A DNA stretch of 64,000 nt from positions 186,001-250,000 of the forward strand of contig NZ_JAANOQ010000003.1 in the NCBI RefSeq assembly GCF_011305415.1. The letters run 5' to 3'. The number at the start of each line of letters is the position of its first letter. Positions within the stretch are counted from its first letter, which is position 1. The stretch is from Flavobacterium bernardetii. GTDB lineage: Bacteria; Bacteroidota; Bacteroidia; Flavobacteriales; Flavobacteriaceae. A program made the translations under genes and the position numbers. Of the stretch, positions 7,331-15,929 are shown piece after piece. The notes beneath the pieces were generated by a model. That model was given only the letters and a program-made list of their open reading frames with translations, had not been told where the DNA came from and made no database searches.

Positions 7331-9022
7331 CTAGCGGTTGTATTTCTTCTTTCTCAAATACGTAAATAAAAATCCGAAGATTCCTAATAATACAATAGGT
7401 AACGCTACTGTTAGCATTTGTGTTCGACTATAATTGTCATGAACACTCTGTTTATCTAGAAGTGCTAAGGTTACATCTTTACTTCTAATGTTAATAAGTC
7501 CGTTGTCGTCTAAAAGGTAATTTACGCTATTTAAGATAAATTCTTTGTTTCCAAAATATTGTCCTGTGTATTTATCGTACCCTAATTCAATAGGAGCGCC
7601 TTTGTCTAATTGATTTTTAATAACTTCACCATCAGAAATCACAATCATTTTTGTTGGAACACTTTTGTTTAAAAATTTAGCATCTTTAAAAGGCAATACA
7701 CGATTGTTATACATGGAAGTGAAAGAACCTTCTAACAAAGCCGCAACTGGAATTAATCCTCCATTTGGATAATCTTTTGGAGAACTTTCTTCTCCAATCA
7801 TTTCTAATGAAACTGTTGTTGGTGTTCCTATAAATTTAGAATAAGGAGAACTTTCTAGTAAAATCGTCTTTTTTACGTCAGATTTTAATAATTCAATTGG
7901 CGAACAGAATTCGAATTTTACACCATCCGTATTTTTTACGATGGGATGTTGTTTTGAAGCTGGATAAATAAACGGCGCCATTTTCCAATTGTATTCTTCC
8001 ATTTGGCTTTCGCTTCCTTCATTCCCAGAGGCTAATTTTATTGGCGTTCCATATTCGTCTTTAATCATTTGCGGATTAATTCTGAATCCGTATTTGAAGA
8101 ACATGTCTGTTAAATTTAAATCGTTACCTGCAACTAAAGTCGTACCCGTTTCATTATACAATTGATCCATTTCGGCAGTTGTTCCATCCACTAACCAAAG
8201 TGTTTTTCCACCTTTCATGATGAATTGGTCTAACACTTGCTTTTCAGGCTCCGTAAATTTTTCTCTTGGTTTCGCAATAATAGCTAAATCATAAACATTT
8301 AAAGCTTTTAGCGTAGCTTCGGGTTGTGAAGCTACAGAATCTAAAGTAATTGGCCCGATGTAATAATTATCACGAATGGTTTTTAAGAAATCGGCAATAT
8401 AAATATCGTCTAATTCACCATTTCCTTTAATAACGGCAATTTTACGTTGTTTTTCTTTTGAAATTTTATTGATGGCTTCCGCGAAAGCATATTCTAAATG
8501 TTGTACTGAACTTTCTACTTTTTTCTCGGTAGAAGCGCCCATTAAGTTTTTCAATAATTGCACTTTCGCACCTTTATCTCCGTAATTAGCTAAAGCCCAT
8601 GGGAAAACGACTTCTTGCGTTTGTTTTCCTTTATCTTCAACAGAAACATTGATTGGTGTTAAACCTTTGTCGAAGAATTTTTTCATTACTTCCACGCGTT
8701 CTTCTTCTTTTTCAATCGGATTTACAAATTGGAACGTGATGTTTGAATTATAAGCGGAGAATTCTTCTAATAATTGGCGGGTTTCCGTTTGTAATTTCTT
8801 AAAATCAGCAGGGAAATTTCCTTCTAAAAAAACATCAATAATTAAAGGCGAATCGACACCATCAATAATTTTTTTAGTGGTTTCAGAAAGCGTATATCTT
8901 TGGTCTTGCGTAACATCGAAACGCTTGTAAATATAATAACTCGCAAAGTTTAAAAGGAATAAACCTATGGCTAAGAATCCTAATTTTTTTAAACTATTTT
9001 TTTGAACTTCTTTCATTACCAT
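7331..9022 (-). CDS. gldG: Gliding motility ABC transporter component GldG
   Basis: GldG is the putative substrate-binding or auxiliary subunit of the GldA-GldF-GldG ABC transporter linked to flavobacterial gliding. The 563-residue protein has one N-terminal membrane segment (about residues 14-32, FLAIGLFLLNFASYYIY), a large extracytoplasmic part of the ABC_transp_aux type (residues 40-520, with LSETTKKIIDGVDSPLIIDV near the start), and a C-terminal membrane helix (about 536-556) followed by a basic tail. The start overlaps the 3' end of gldF by 7 bp, so the two are translated together. gldA, the ATPase, is not in the window, which is normal for the group. Confidence 0.95.
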   Translation of the reverse strand: MVMKEVQKNSLKKLGFLAIGLFLLNFASYYIYKRFDVTQDQRYTLSETTKKIIDGVDSPLIIDVFLEGNFPADFKKLQTETRQLLEEFSAYNSNITFQFVNPIEKEEERVEVMKKFFDKGLTPINVSVEDKGKQTQEVVFPWALANYGDKGAKVQLLKNLMGASTEKKVESSVQHLEYAFAEAINKISKEKQRKIAVIKGNGELDDIYIADFLKTIRDNYYIGPITLDSVASQPEATLKALNVYDLAIIAKPREKFTEPEKQVLDQFIMKGGKTLWLVDGTTAEMDQLYNETGTTLVAGNDLNLTDMFFKYGFRINPQMIKDEYGTPIKLASGNEGSESQMEEYNWKMAPFIYPASKQHPIVKNTDGVKFEFCSPIELLKSDVKKTILLESSPYSKFIGTPTTVSLEMIGEESSPKDYPNGGLIPVAALLEGSFTSMYNNRVLPFKDAKFLNKSVPTKMIVISDGEVIKNQLDKGAPIELGYDKYTGQYFGNKEFILNSVNYLLDDNGLINIRSKDVTLALLDKQSVHDNYSRTQMLTVALPIVLLGIFGFLFTYLRKKKYNR

Positions 9023-9741
9023 TTAAGCGATTTAAGTTGATACACTGTTCCAGCTAAAAATAAGATGGTGATACTTATGAAATAAATAATATCTCTTGTG
9101 TCTAAAACCCCACGACTCATACTTTTAAAGTGAAAATCCATTCCTAATGTTTTGATAATGTTGCTGAAACCTCCAAATAAATTAGATAAGCCATCAAAAC
9201 CAAAATAGAAGAAAAAGCATAAGAAAACGGCAACAATAAAAGCTACAATTTGATTGTCTGAAAGCGTAGAAGTGAACACGCCAATTGACGTGTAAGCACC
9301 AATTAAGAATAATAATCCGAAATACGAACCAATGGTGCTACCGTAATCGAAAGTGCTTTGTGCAGCTGTATAACTTGAAACGATAAACACGTAAAAAAGA
9401 GTAGGGATAATCGCAATTAGAATTAAAATAAAAGCGCCTAAAAATTTTCCGTTTACAATTTCCCAAAGACTTAATGGTTTGGTGAATAGGATTTCTAAGG
9501 TTCCTTGTTTTTTCTCGTCTGAGAAACTTTTCATGGTTACTGCTGGAATTAAGAAAATCAAAATCCAAGGAGCTAATTTAAAAAACGGACTCATATCTGC
9601 ATAGCCCGAGTTTAGAATATTAAAATCTCCATCAAAAACCCATAGAAATAATCCGTTTAATAACAGAAAAATGGCTATAACCAAATAACCAATTGGCGAA
9701 CCAAAAAAGGATTTTATTTCACGTAGCAATAATGCTTTCAT
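9016..9741 (-). CDS. gldF: Gliding motility ABC transporter permease GldF
   Basis: A 241-residue integral membrane protein of the ABC-2 permease type. About six hydrophobic segments are visible, beginning with IGYLVIAIFLLLNGLFLWVF (residues 17-36), with the conserved cytoplasmic segment FSDEKKQGTLEILFTKPLSL (about 73-92), the hallmark of ABC-2 permeases. It overlaps gldG by 7 bp. GldF and GldG work with the ATPase GldA; in Flavobacterium johnsoniae loss of these genes abolishes gliding (established knowledge). Nothing unusual is seen. Confidence 0.95.
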   Translation of the reverse strand: MKALLLREIKSFFGSPIGYLVIAIFLLLNGLFLWVFDGDFNILNSGYADMSPFFKLAPWILIFLIPAVTMKSFSDEKKQGTLEILFTKPLSLWEIVNGKFLGAFILILIAIIPTLFYVFIVSSYTAAQSTFDYGSTIGSYFGLLFLIGAYTSIGVFTSTLSDNQIVAFIVAVFLCFFFYFGFDGLSNLFGGFSNIIKTLGMDFHFKSMSRGVLDTRDIIYFISITILFLAGTVYQLKSLKW

Positions 9742-9804
9742 TCTATTAATTTATTGAGTTGATATATTTTGCGAAAATAACACTAATTTTTCAAAGTTTA
9801 CTTT

Positions 9805-10101
9805 TTATGTTAAAGTTGCCAATTTGTTTACACTCCACGCTTCTGGTTTATCATCAAATAGCGTTTTGGTATACGTCCAAACTTCATTAAATAGTGCCGA
9901 TTTTCTATAGTTCTCTAAAGCGTCTTCATCTTTCCAATAACTATATGTAAAGAAAATTCGAGCATCCTGCTTATCTTGATATAATTCTAAAAACTCATTG
10001 CCTTCAAAATTTCTAATTTGATGCTTAATTTCTTCAAAATTGGCTAAAAAAGCGTCTATTTTATCTTCTTGAAACGTTAACTTCACTATTCGTACAAACA
10101 T
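9805..10101 (-). CDS. Antibiotic biosynthesis monooxygenase (ABM) domain protein
   Basis: A 98-residue single ABM/YgiN-like domain: MFVRIVKLTFQEDKIDAFLA, then FEGNEFLELYQDKQD, FFTYSYWKDEDALENYRKS and LFNEVW. These small ferredoxin-like alpha/beta dimers include quinol monooxygenases and haem-degrading enzymes, but many have no known substrate. The pattern W-x-D-x-x-A-L-x-x-Y is typical. The specific reaction cannot be read from the sequence. It lies 52 bp from the SAM hydroxide adenosyltransferase gene on the same strand and may be co-transcribed with it. Confidence 0.8.
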   Translation of the reverse strand: MFVRIVKLTFQEDKIDAFLANFEEIKHQIRNFEGNEFLELYQDKQDARIFFTYSYWKDEDALENYRKSALFNEVWTYTKTLFDDKPEAWSVNKLATLT

Positions 10102-10153
10102 ATTTATATTTTTAATTTATTCGCTTCCAACTTCCAACTTCAATCTTCCAGCT

Positions 10154-10984
10154 TTATTCAGTAAATTCCACAATTACTACATCTTGTATTTTCAAACCCA
10201 ATAAAGTTTGTGCGGAACCAGAACGAGAAGGGTTGCTTCTGTAAATCGCAATTTCCAAGAAGTTATCTTGATTAAAAATGGCGATTTCATTTCCAGCCAT
10301 TGCATTCAAAGCTGCAGATGAATTATCTTTAAAATCGGAATAATTATTTTTTACCTTTTTAATACTATGGGAAGAAAAACGTATAGAAAACTGTCGGCCT
10401 TTTGCAATTTCTTCAATATAACTTTTAGAAATATTAGTTACACAATTTCCAAAATCGTCAATATAAACCACATTTCCACGAATAAATTTTGCATTTTGAT
10501 CCACAATCGGCACCAAAACATTCATTTTCTTGATTTCAATAATTGGAGCGCCAATGACATTCATTTCTCCGCCTTTCGCTAAATGAGTGGCCACAGTTGC
10601 AAAAACATCTAAATCGCTAGAACCGTTGATTAATCTGTCGTGAATATTGATTTGAACAATTTTTTCAGCATTTAATTTACTGGTTAATCCACCAAAAATA
10701 CCATTATCGGCACCAATAAAATAATGTCCGTCATAAAGCATTGCAACATGCACTGTATCAGCGTTTCTTGAAGCATCTACGCAAACTATGTGAACGGTTC
10801 CTTTTGGGAAATGAGCATAAGAAACGGAAAGTAAATAACTAGCTTCCAAAACGTTAAACTTGTCAATGGTGTGCGTAATGTCAACAATGTTGGTTTCTGG
10901 CAAAATGGAGAATATCTTACCCTTTAAAATTCCCGCAAAATGATCTTTTAGACCATAATCTGTAGTAAGAGTAATTATTGACAT
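10154..10984 (-). CDS. SAM hydroxide adenosyltransferase (DUF62 family)
   Basis: A 276-residue member of the fluorinase/chlorinase-like DUF62 family. Housekeeping members split S-adenosylmethionine with water or hydroxide into adenosine and methionine. Visible motifs are the N-terminal TLTTDYGLKDHFAGILKG, the central ADNGIFGGL (residues about 93-101), and the C-terminal domain start YIDDFGNCVTNI (about 174-185). The chlorinase/fluorinase-specific insertion is not obvious, so hydrolase-type activity is more likely than halogenation. It is divergent from the PhoH-like gene, with 108 bp between them. Confidence 0.87.
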   Translation of the reverse strand: MSIITLTTDYGLKDHFAGILKGKIFSILPETNIVDITHTIDKFNVLEASYLLSVSYAHFPKGTVHIVCVDASRNADTVHVAMLYDGHYFIGADNGIFGGLTSKLNAEKIVQINIHDRLINGSSDLDVFATVATHLAKGGEMNVIGAPIIEIKKMNVLVPIVDQNAKFIRGNVVYIDDFGNCVTNISKSYIEEIAKGRQFSIRFSSHSIKKVKNNYSDFKDNSSAALNAMAGNEIAIFNQDNFLEIAIYRSNPSRSGSAQTLLGLKIQDVVIVEFTE

Positions 10985-11003
10985 TTTATTGTTTATAACT
11001 TAT

Positions 11004-11035
11004 TTGAAATGGAATAGTTGTTTTTGCTATATTTG
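11004..11035 (+). promoter_or_regulatory. Promoter of the PhoH-like gene
   Basis: TTG (11004-11006), 21 bp, TATATTTG (11028-11035): a full match to the Bacteroidota -33/-7 pattern. The predicted message has a leader of roughly 50 nt before the TTG start codon. Confidence 0.7.
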
Positions 11036-11092
11036 AGTGATACAAAACTAATCTTTTTTTTACAGAATAAAAACAATTTAAATTTATAGCCT

Positions 11093-12043
11093 TTGAACGA
11101 AAGAATTATTGAACTAGAAAACATTGCACCTAAAGATTTTTGGGGCGCACATGACAGTCATTTAGAGACAATTAAAAAGTATTATCCAAAATTGAAAATT
11201 GTTGCCAGAGGTACGGTTTTGAAGGCATTTGGCGAAGCTGAGGTTTTAGATGAATTTGAAAAGCGTTTCCGAAGGTTAATGATGCATTTTACCCGTTTTA
11301 ATACCATTGACGACAATGTAATTATGCGCGTAATTGAAGGTGATGCACAGCAAACAGGCGAAATGCCTAAAGGCGATCAAATTTTAGTTCACGGTTTAGG
11401 TGGAAAGCTGATTAAAGCGATGACGCCAAATCAACAGAAGTTAGTCGATTTTGTAAATAAAAATGATATGGTTTTTGCTGTTGGACCGGCCGGAACTGGT
11501 AAAACGTATACTGCTGTAGCTTTAGCGGTAAGAGCATTAAAAGAAAAGCAAGTCAAACGAATCATTTTAACCAGACCAGCAGTAGAAGCAGGGGAGAATT
11601 TAGGTTTTTTACCTGGTGATATGAAGGAAAAATTAGATCCGTACATGCAACCTTTGTATGATGCGTTACGCGATATGATTCCGCCACAAACTTTGGAAGA
11701 TTATATTTTAAAAGGAATTGTTCAAATTGCGCCCTTAGCATTTATGCGTGGTAGAACTTTGGATAATGCTTTCGTAATTTTAGATGAAGCTCAAAATACC
11801 ACTCATTCGCAAATGAAAATGTTTCTAACGCGTATGGGGAAAAACGCCAAGTTTATCATTAATGGAGATCCTGGACAAGTCGATTTACCAAGAAGAACGA
11901 TTTCTGGATTAAAAGAAGCCATTTTGGTATTAAAAGATGTGGACGGCATTGGTATTTTATATCTTGATGATAAAGATATTGTACGTCACCGTTTAGTGAA
12001 AGCGGTTATTAATGCTTATAAAAGTATAGAGAATACAGATTAG
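11093..12043 (+). CDS. PhoH-like ATPase, TTG start
   Basis: A 316-residue PhoH-family P-loop protein. It has an N-terminal KH-like region (residues 1-95), Walker A GPAGTGKTY (131-139), the conserved RPAVEAGENLGFLPGD (161-176) and Walker B VILDEAQNT (228-236). Related proteins (YbeZ type) bind nucleotides and RNA and are linked to ribosome maturation and RNA turnover; the exact role is unsettled. The start codon is TTG: an in-frame TAG lies just upstream (11087-11089), the residues right after the TTG (NERIIELENIAPKDFWG) are the conserved family start, and the next in-frame ATG is more than 60 codons in. Its own promoter lies at 11004-11035. Confidence 0.93.
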   Translation: MNERIIELENIAPKDFWGAHDSHLETIKKYYPKLKIVARGTVLKAFGEAEVLDEFEKRFRRLMMHFTRFNTIDDNVIMRVIEGDAQQTGEMPKGDQILVHGLGGKLIKAMTPNQQKLVDFVNKNDMVFAVGPAGTGKTYTAVALAVRALKEKQVKRIILTRPAVEAGENLGFLPGDMKEKLDPYMQPLYDALRDMIPPQTLEDYILKGIVQIAPLAFMRGRTLDNAFVILDEAQNTTHSQMKMFLTRMGKNAKFIINGDPGQVDLPRRTISGLKEAILVLKDVDGIGILYLDDKDIVRHRLVKAVINAYKSIENTD

Positions 12044-12047
12044 TAGG

Positions 12048-12090
12048 TACGACCTCGCTGAGGTCGTATTAAAACCTAACGGTTTTTTTG
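12048..12090 (+). terminator. REP-like palindrome plus terminator after the PhoH-like gene
   Basis: A near-perfect palindrome TACGACCTCGCTGAGGTCGTA minus its last base spans 12048-12068. It is followed by a second hairpin AAACC-TAAC-GGTTT with a T run (12072-12088), a plausible rho-independent terminator. The first palindrome is of the small intergenic repeat kind found throughout this window. Confidence 0.65.
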
Positions 12091-12118
12091 TTATAAATAT
12101 ATGATTCTAGAAATGTGT

Positions 12119-12349
12119 GATTCCTCTGGAATCATTTATTTGAAAAAGAAAAATAATATGATAAACAGAATTGATTCCATCGGAATCACATATTTATAAC
12201 ACAAAACAATTAACGCAATCAGAATCGATTCCATCGGAATCATATATTTATTACACAAAACAATTCACATAAACTAAATCAATTCCATCGGAATCACATA
12301 TTTATAACACAAAACAATTCACATAAACTAAATCGATTCCATCGGAATC
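12119..12349 (+). repeat. Five palindromes at exact 54-bp spacing (REP array)
   Basis: The palindrome GATTCCATCGGAATC occurs at 12173, 12227, 12281 (first base A) and 12335, with a diverged form GATTCCTCTGGAATC at 12119. All five starts are exactly 54 bp apart. Between the last copies the linker is also nearly identical (CACATATTTATAACACAAAA, then CAATTCACATAAACTAAATC); it is more diverged in the first two units. The array ends 76 bp before a REP-associated transposase gene. The whole unit including the linker is repeated, so it is a tandem array and not a CRISPR. Confidence 0.9.
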
Positions 12350-12425
12350 ACATATTTCTAGACCGAATCAAATATTTATCGCCAAAATCAAAATTTTTAA
12401 TCCAAACCATTAATTTTTATACGCC

Positions 12426-12890
12426 ATGCCAAATACGTTTTCACAAATTTATATTCAAGTTGTTTTTGCCGTTAAATACAGAAAAGCATTTATTCACCAA
12501 TCATGGGAAGATGATTTGTATAAATATATTAAAGGAATAATTCAGAATAAAGGTCAGAAATTAATTGCGATAAATGGGATGCCAGATCACATTCATATTT
12601 TTATTGGAATGAAACCTACTTGTAATTTATCTGATTTAGTTAGAGAAATTAAAAAAGCTTCTAATAGTTTTATAAATGAGCAAAAATTGACTGCATCAAA
12701 TTTTCATTGGCAAGAAGGTTTTGGAGCTTTTTCATACAGTCAGAGTCATATTGATCATGTGGTTAAGTATATTAATAATCAAAAGCAACATCATAGAAAA
12801 CAAACATTCAAAGAAGAATATTTAGATTTTTTACAGAAATTCGCAATCGAATATGACGAAAAATATTTGTTTGAGTGGATTGATATTTAA
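12426..12890 (+). CDS. REP-associated tyrosine transposase (IS200-like, Y1)
   Basis: A 154-residue single-domain Y1 HUH transposase. The HUH motif is His55-Ile-His57 in MPDHIHIFIG, and the catalytic tyrosine is probably Tyr115 in VVKYINNQ, the Y-I-x-x-Q pattern of the IS200/TnpA group. WQEGFGAFSYS (about 95-105) is a further conserved block. There is no tnpB and no obvious IS ends. Instead five GATTCC-type palindromes lie directly upstream, the arrangement of RAYT/TnpAREP domesticated transposases, which process REP hairpins as single strands. The frame is intact and the catalytic residues are present, so it may be active. It is flanked by the PhoH-like gene and purC. Confidence 0.9.
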   Translation: MPNTFSQIYIQVVFAVKYRKAFIHQSWEDDLYKYIKGIIQNKGQKLIAINGMPDHIHIFIGMKPTCNLSDLVREIKKASNSFINEQKLTASNFHWQEGFGAFSYSQSHIDHVVKYINNQKQHHRKQTFKEEYLDFLQKFAIEYDEKYLFEWIDI

Positions 12891-12914
12891 ATGTTATTTC
12901 CAATAAATTTACTT

Positions 12915-12943
12915 TTGAATATAAATAATTACAACTACTTTTG
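12915..12943 (+). promoter_or_regulatory. Candidate purC promoter
   Basis: TTG (12915-12917), 18 bp, TACTTTTG (12936-12943); spacing slightly short. It lies 50 bp before the purC ATG. Confidence 0.5.
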
Positions 12944-12993
12944 CACCACAACAACAAATTCTGAAATTATTTTGGAATAAACAACACGTCAAA

Positions 12994-13941
12994 ATGAACA
13001 CAATTACCACTACAAATTTTAATTTTACAGGTCAAAAATCCGTTTACAGAGGAAAAGTAAGAGAAGTTTACAACATCAATGACAATTTATTAGTTATGAT
13101 TGCTACAGACAGACTTTCTGCTTTTGATGTGGTTTTGCCTGAAGGAATTCCGTATAAGGGACAAATATTGAATCAAATTGCAACAAAATTTATGCAATTA
13201 ACGCAAGATATTGTTCCAAATTGGTTAATTGCAACTCCAGATCCAAACGTTGCGGTTGGACATTTATGTGAGCCATTTAAAGTCGAAATGGTAATTCGTG
13301 GGTATTTATCTGGTCATGCTGCTCGTGAATATGCTTTAGGAAAAAGAACGATTTGTGGTGTTACGATGCCAGAAGGTTTAAAAGAAAACGATAAATTTCC
13401 AACACCAATAATTACGCCAACAACTAAAGCAGATAATGGTTCACACGATGAAGATATTTCTCGTGAAGCGATTTTAGCTAACGGAATTGTTACTGAAGAA
13501 GACTATTTAGTTTTAGAAAAATATACCAGAGATTTATACCAAAGAGGAACGGAAATCGCCGCATCAAGAGGTTTAATTTTGGTTGATACAAAATACGAAT
13601 TCGGAAAAACGAAAGAAGGTAAAATTGTATTGATTGACGAAATTCATACGCCAGATTCTTCTCGTTATTTTTATGCTGAAGGGTATCAAGAAAGACAAAA
13701 TAATAACGAAGAACAAAAGCAATTATCAAAAGAATTTGTACGTCGTTGGTTAATTGAAAATGGTTTTCAAGGTAAAGAAGGACAACAAATTCCAGAAATG
13801 AATTCCGATTATGTTGCTTCCGTTTCTGAAAGATATATCGAATTATTCGAAAATATTTTAGGGGAAAAATTCGTAAAAAGTGATATTTCTAATATTGAAG
13901 AAAGAATTTTCAATAACGTTCAGGCTTATTTAGCGAAATAA
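12994..13941 (+). CDS. purC: SAICAR synthetase
   Basis: Phosphoribosylaminoimidazole-succinocarboxamide synthase, the ATP-dependent ligase joining CAIR and aspartate in de novo purine synthesis. The 315-residue protein is of the longer type found in Bacteroidota. Visible motifs are [13 protein letters not shown] (residues 18-30), the ATP-site segment [20 protein letters not shown] (37-56), [13 protein letters not shown] and the C-terminal signature [14 protein letters not shown] (about 217-230). It stands alone here with its own promoter; purM and guaA are also in the window, but far away and not clustered with it. Confidence 0.96.
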   Translation: MNTITTTNFNFTGQKSVYRGKVREVYNINDNLLVMIATDRLSAFDVVLPEGIPYKGQILNQIATKFMQLTQDIVPNWLIATPDPNVAVGHLCEPFKVEMVIRGYLSGHAAREYALGKRTICGVTMPEGLKENDKFPTPIITPTTKADNGSHDEDISREAILANGIVTEEDYLVLEKYTRDLYQRGTEIAASRGLILVDTKYEFGKTKEGKIVLIDEIHTPDSSRYFYAEGYQERQNNNEEQKQLSKEFVRRWLIENGFQGKEGQQIPEMNSDYVASVSERYIELFENILGEKFVKSDISNIEERIFNNVQAYLAK

Positions 13942-14046
13942 TATTTCAAAATAAAATCAAAATTAAAAACAGCGTGCATATCTAAAACGACACATTTATA
14001 AATGTATCGTTGTAATTCTATGCTTAATTATTAAAACAAAAACTAA

Positions 14047-15144
14047 ATGAAAACTAAATTTTTTTATTTATTATTTATTCCTATTCTACTTTCTTGTAAT
14101 TTTTTCAAATCGGGTTCAGAAGAAGATTTGTTTCCATTTGAAAATGATACACAATTTGGTTATTTTAATGTAAAAGGTGAAACTGTTATTAAACCTCAAT
14201 TTTTATCTGCTTCTGTATTTAGTGAAGACATTGCTTTAGTTCAAACTTTTGATAGTGGTAAATTTGGATATATTGATAAAGAAGGAAAATTTATAATTAC
14301 TGCTAAATATGTTATGGCATCAATATTTAATGAAGGTAAGGCTGTAGTCGTTGAAGAAAATGGTGCGCCAACTGTTATTAATAAAGAAGGAATAACATTA
14401 TTTACTCTAAAAGATGCCGATGAATTAAGGTTTTTTAATGAAGATTTAGCAGCGTTTAATGTTATTCGTGATTCAATTCCTAATTGGGGATTTGTAAATG
14501 TTAAAGGAGAAAAAGTTATAAAACCTAAATATGCTAGAGTTAAAGATTTCTATGAAGGAAAATGTGCTGTTAAAAACAATGATGAAAAATGGGGGTTTAT
14601 TGATAAAACAGGAAAAGTCGTAATTGATTTTCAATTTGATGACGCATTAGATTTTAATAATGGTAAGGCAGTTGTTTTTAAAGGAGATAAAGCAGGAGTG
14701 ATAAATAGTAATGGGGAATTTATAATAAAACCTCAATATCAAGCAATTAGAATAGATGGGGATGATTTTATGATTCAACAAAACGAGCAATATGGATGGT
14801 GTGATAAGAGCGGAAAAGTTTTTGTGAAACCTCAGTACAATTGGATTTCAGGTTTTTTTAATTCTGATTTAGCGCTAGTTCAAACAGATGCTGAAAATGG
14901 CTATGGATATATTGATAAAAAAGGTAAAATAGTTATAAAACCACAGTTTTCCCATGGAACTTCATTTTTTGGAGATTTTGCTATGGTTAAGTCTGGAGAA
15001 AAATATGGTATAATTGATAAAAGCGGAAAATTTACTGTAAAACCAAAGTTTGAAAGTATTGATTTGGATTTGTTTTCAAAAATTAATACCAATGGTAAAT
15101 ATAAAGCTAAATTTAATGCTGTAAATAATTATTCAACAAAATAA
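14047..15144 (+). CDS. WG-repeat lipoprotein
   Basis: A 365-residue lipoprotein. The signal peptide ends in the lipobox ILLSC, with Cys17 as the lipidated residue. The rest is built from about ten WG (KWG) repeats of roughly 30-35 residues with the pattern G-x-I/V-D-K-x-G-K-x-V-I-K-P-x-F (for example FGYIDKEGKFIITAKY and WGFIDKTGKVVIDFQF). Such repeats probably fold as a beta structure at the cell surface or in the periplasm; no enzymatic role is known. It is a single gene between purC and a bidirectional terminator. Confidence 0.85.
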   Translation: MKTKFFYLLFIPILLSCNFFKSGSEEDLFPFENDTQFGYFNVKGETVIKPQFLSASVFSEDIALVQTFDSGKFGYIDKEGKFIITAKYVMASIFNEGKAVVVEENGAPTVINKEGITLFTLKDADELRFFNEDLAAFNVIRDSIPNWGFVNVKGEKVIKPKYARVKDFYEGKCAVKNNDEKWGFIDKTGKVVIDFQFDDALDFNNGKAVVFKGDKAGVINSNGEFIIKPQYQAIRIDGDDFMIQQNEQYGWCDKSGKVFVKPQYNWISGFFNSDLALVQTDAENGYGYIDKKGKIVIKPQFSHGTSFFGDFAMVKSGEKYGIIDKSGKFTVKPKFESIDLDLFSKINTNGKYKAKFNAVNNYSTK

Positions 15145-15160
15145 TTTTAGTTTATAAAAA

Positions 15161-15200
15161 AAAAGAAAACCTAACAGTTCATTTTGTTAGGTTTTCTTTT
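15161..15200. terminator. Bidirectional terminator
   Basis: Perfect 16-bp stem AAAAGAAAACCTAACA (15161-15176) with TGTTAGGTTTTCTTTT (15185-15200), 8-nt loop, A/T tracts on both sides. It serves the convergent WG-repeat and tcdA genes. Confidence 0.9.
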
Positions 15201-15917
15201 TTATTCCTTAATCAAGTGTTTTACGACCGTTTCTGCGGCGTGTAAGCCAAAAAGTGCTGGCATCCAACTATTCGTACCGTAAAACGATTTTTTAAAGTTA
15301 GAGCCGTCTGTAGTCTTCAAACTTGAAGCGTCAGGATGCTCTATCGAATAGACAGCTTTTACGCCTTTGTTTATTCCAGCCTTTTTTAATCTTTTTCTGA
15401 TATTTTTTGCTAATGGACAAACTTCTGTTTTGCTAATATCTCTAACCACAACTTTATTCACGTCAAATTTACCACCAGCACCCATATTGCTTATTACCTT
15501 TATTTTTTTGCGTTTAGCGGCAACTAAAAGGTTAATTTTTGGAGTTAAACTATCAATGCAGTCTAAAACGTAATCAAATTCAGGCGTTACAATCTCAGTG
15601 GCGCGTTCTGGAGATAAGAATTCTTCTACTCTGATTAGGCTCAATTCTGGATTGATGTCCATTAACCTATCTCCAACTATTTTAACTTTTGGTTCACCAA
15701 CTGTACTATGTAAAGCAGGTAATTGTCGGTTAATATTTGTGATATCAACAGTATCACCATCCACAATTGTCATTTTGCCTACGCCTGCACGTACTAAAAA
15801 TTCAGCGGCAAACGAACCAACGCCACCTAAACCCACAACTAATACGTTGGAATTTTTTAATCTATTTAAGCCTTCTTCTTTAAATAATAACTCTGCTCTT
15901 TCTTGCCACTTTGCCAT
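15201..15917 (-). CDS. tcdA: tRNA threonylcarbamoyladenosine dehydratase
   Basis: A 238-residue ThiF/E1-like ATP-dependent enzyme that converts t6A37 of tRNA to its cyclic form. The nucleotide-binding glycine motif VVGLGGVGSFAAEFLVRAG (about 27-45), DGDTVDITNINRQ and the catalytic-type segment DCIDSLTPK are visible, and the length fits TcdA/CsdL rather than MoeB or ThiF. It lies 12 bp after a TatD-family gene on the same strand, so the two RNA/DNA-handling genes probably form one transcription unit. Confidence 0.92.
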   Translation of the reverse strand: MAKWQERAELLFKEEGLNRLKNSNVLVVGLGGVGSFAAEFLVRAGVGKMTIVDGDTVDITNINRQLPALHSTVGEPKVKIVGDRLMDINPELSLIRVEEFLSPERATEIVTPEFDYVLDCIDSLTPKINLLVAAKRKKIKVISNMGAGGKFDVNKVVVRDISKTEVCPLAKNIRKRLKKAGINKGVKAVYSIEHPDASSLKTTDGSNFKKSFYGTNSWMPALFGLHAAETVVKHLIKE

Positions 15918-15929
15918 AACTTTTACTTT

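Noticed and set aside
10154..10984. Fluorinase or chlorinase
   Set aside because: The family is right, but housekeeping DUF62 hydrolases are far commoner and the halogenase-specific insertion is not apparent.
12119..12349. CRISPR array
   Set aside because: The 54-bp period repeats the linker as well as the palindrome, so there are no unique spacers, and no cas genes are near.
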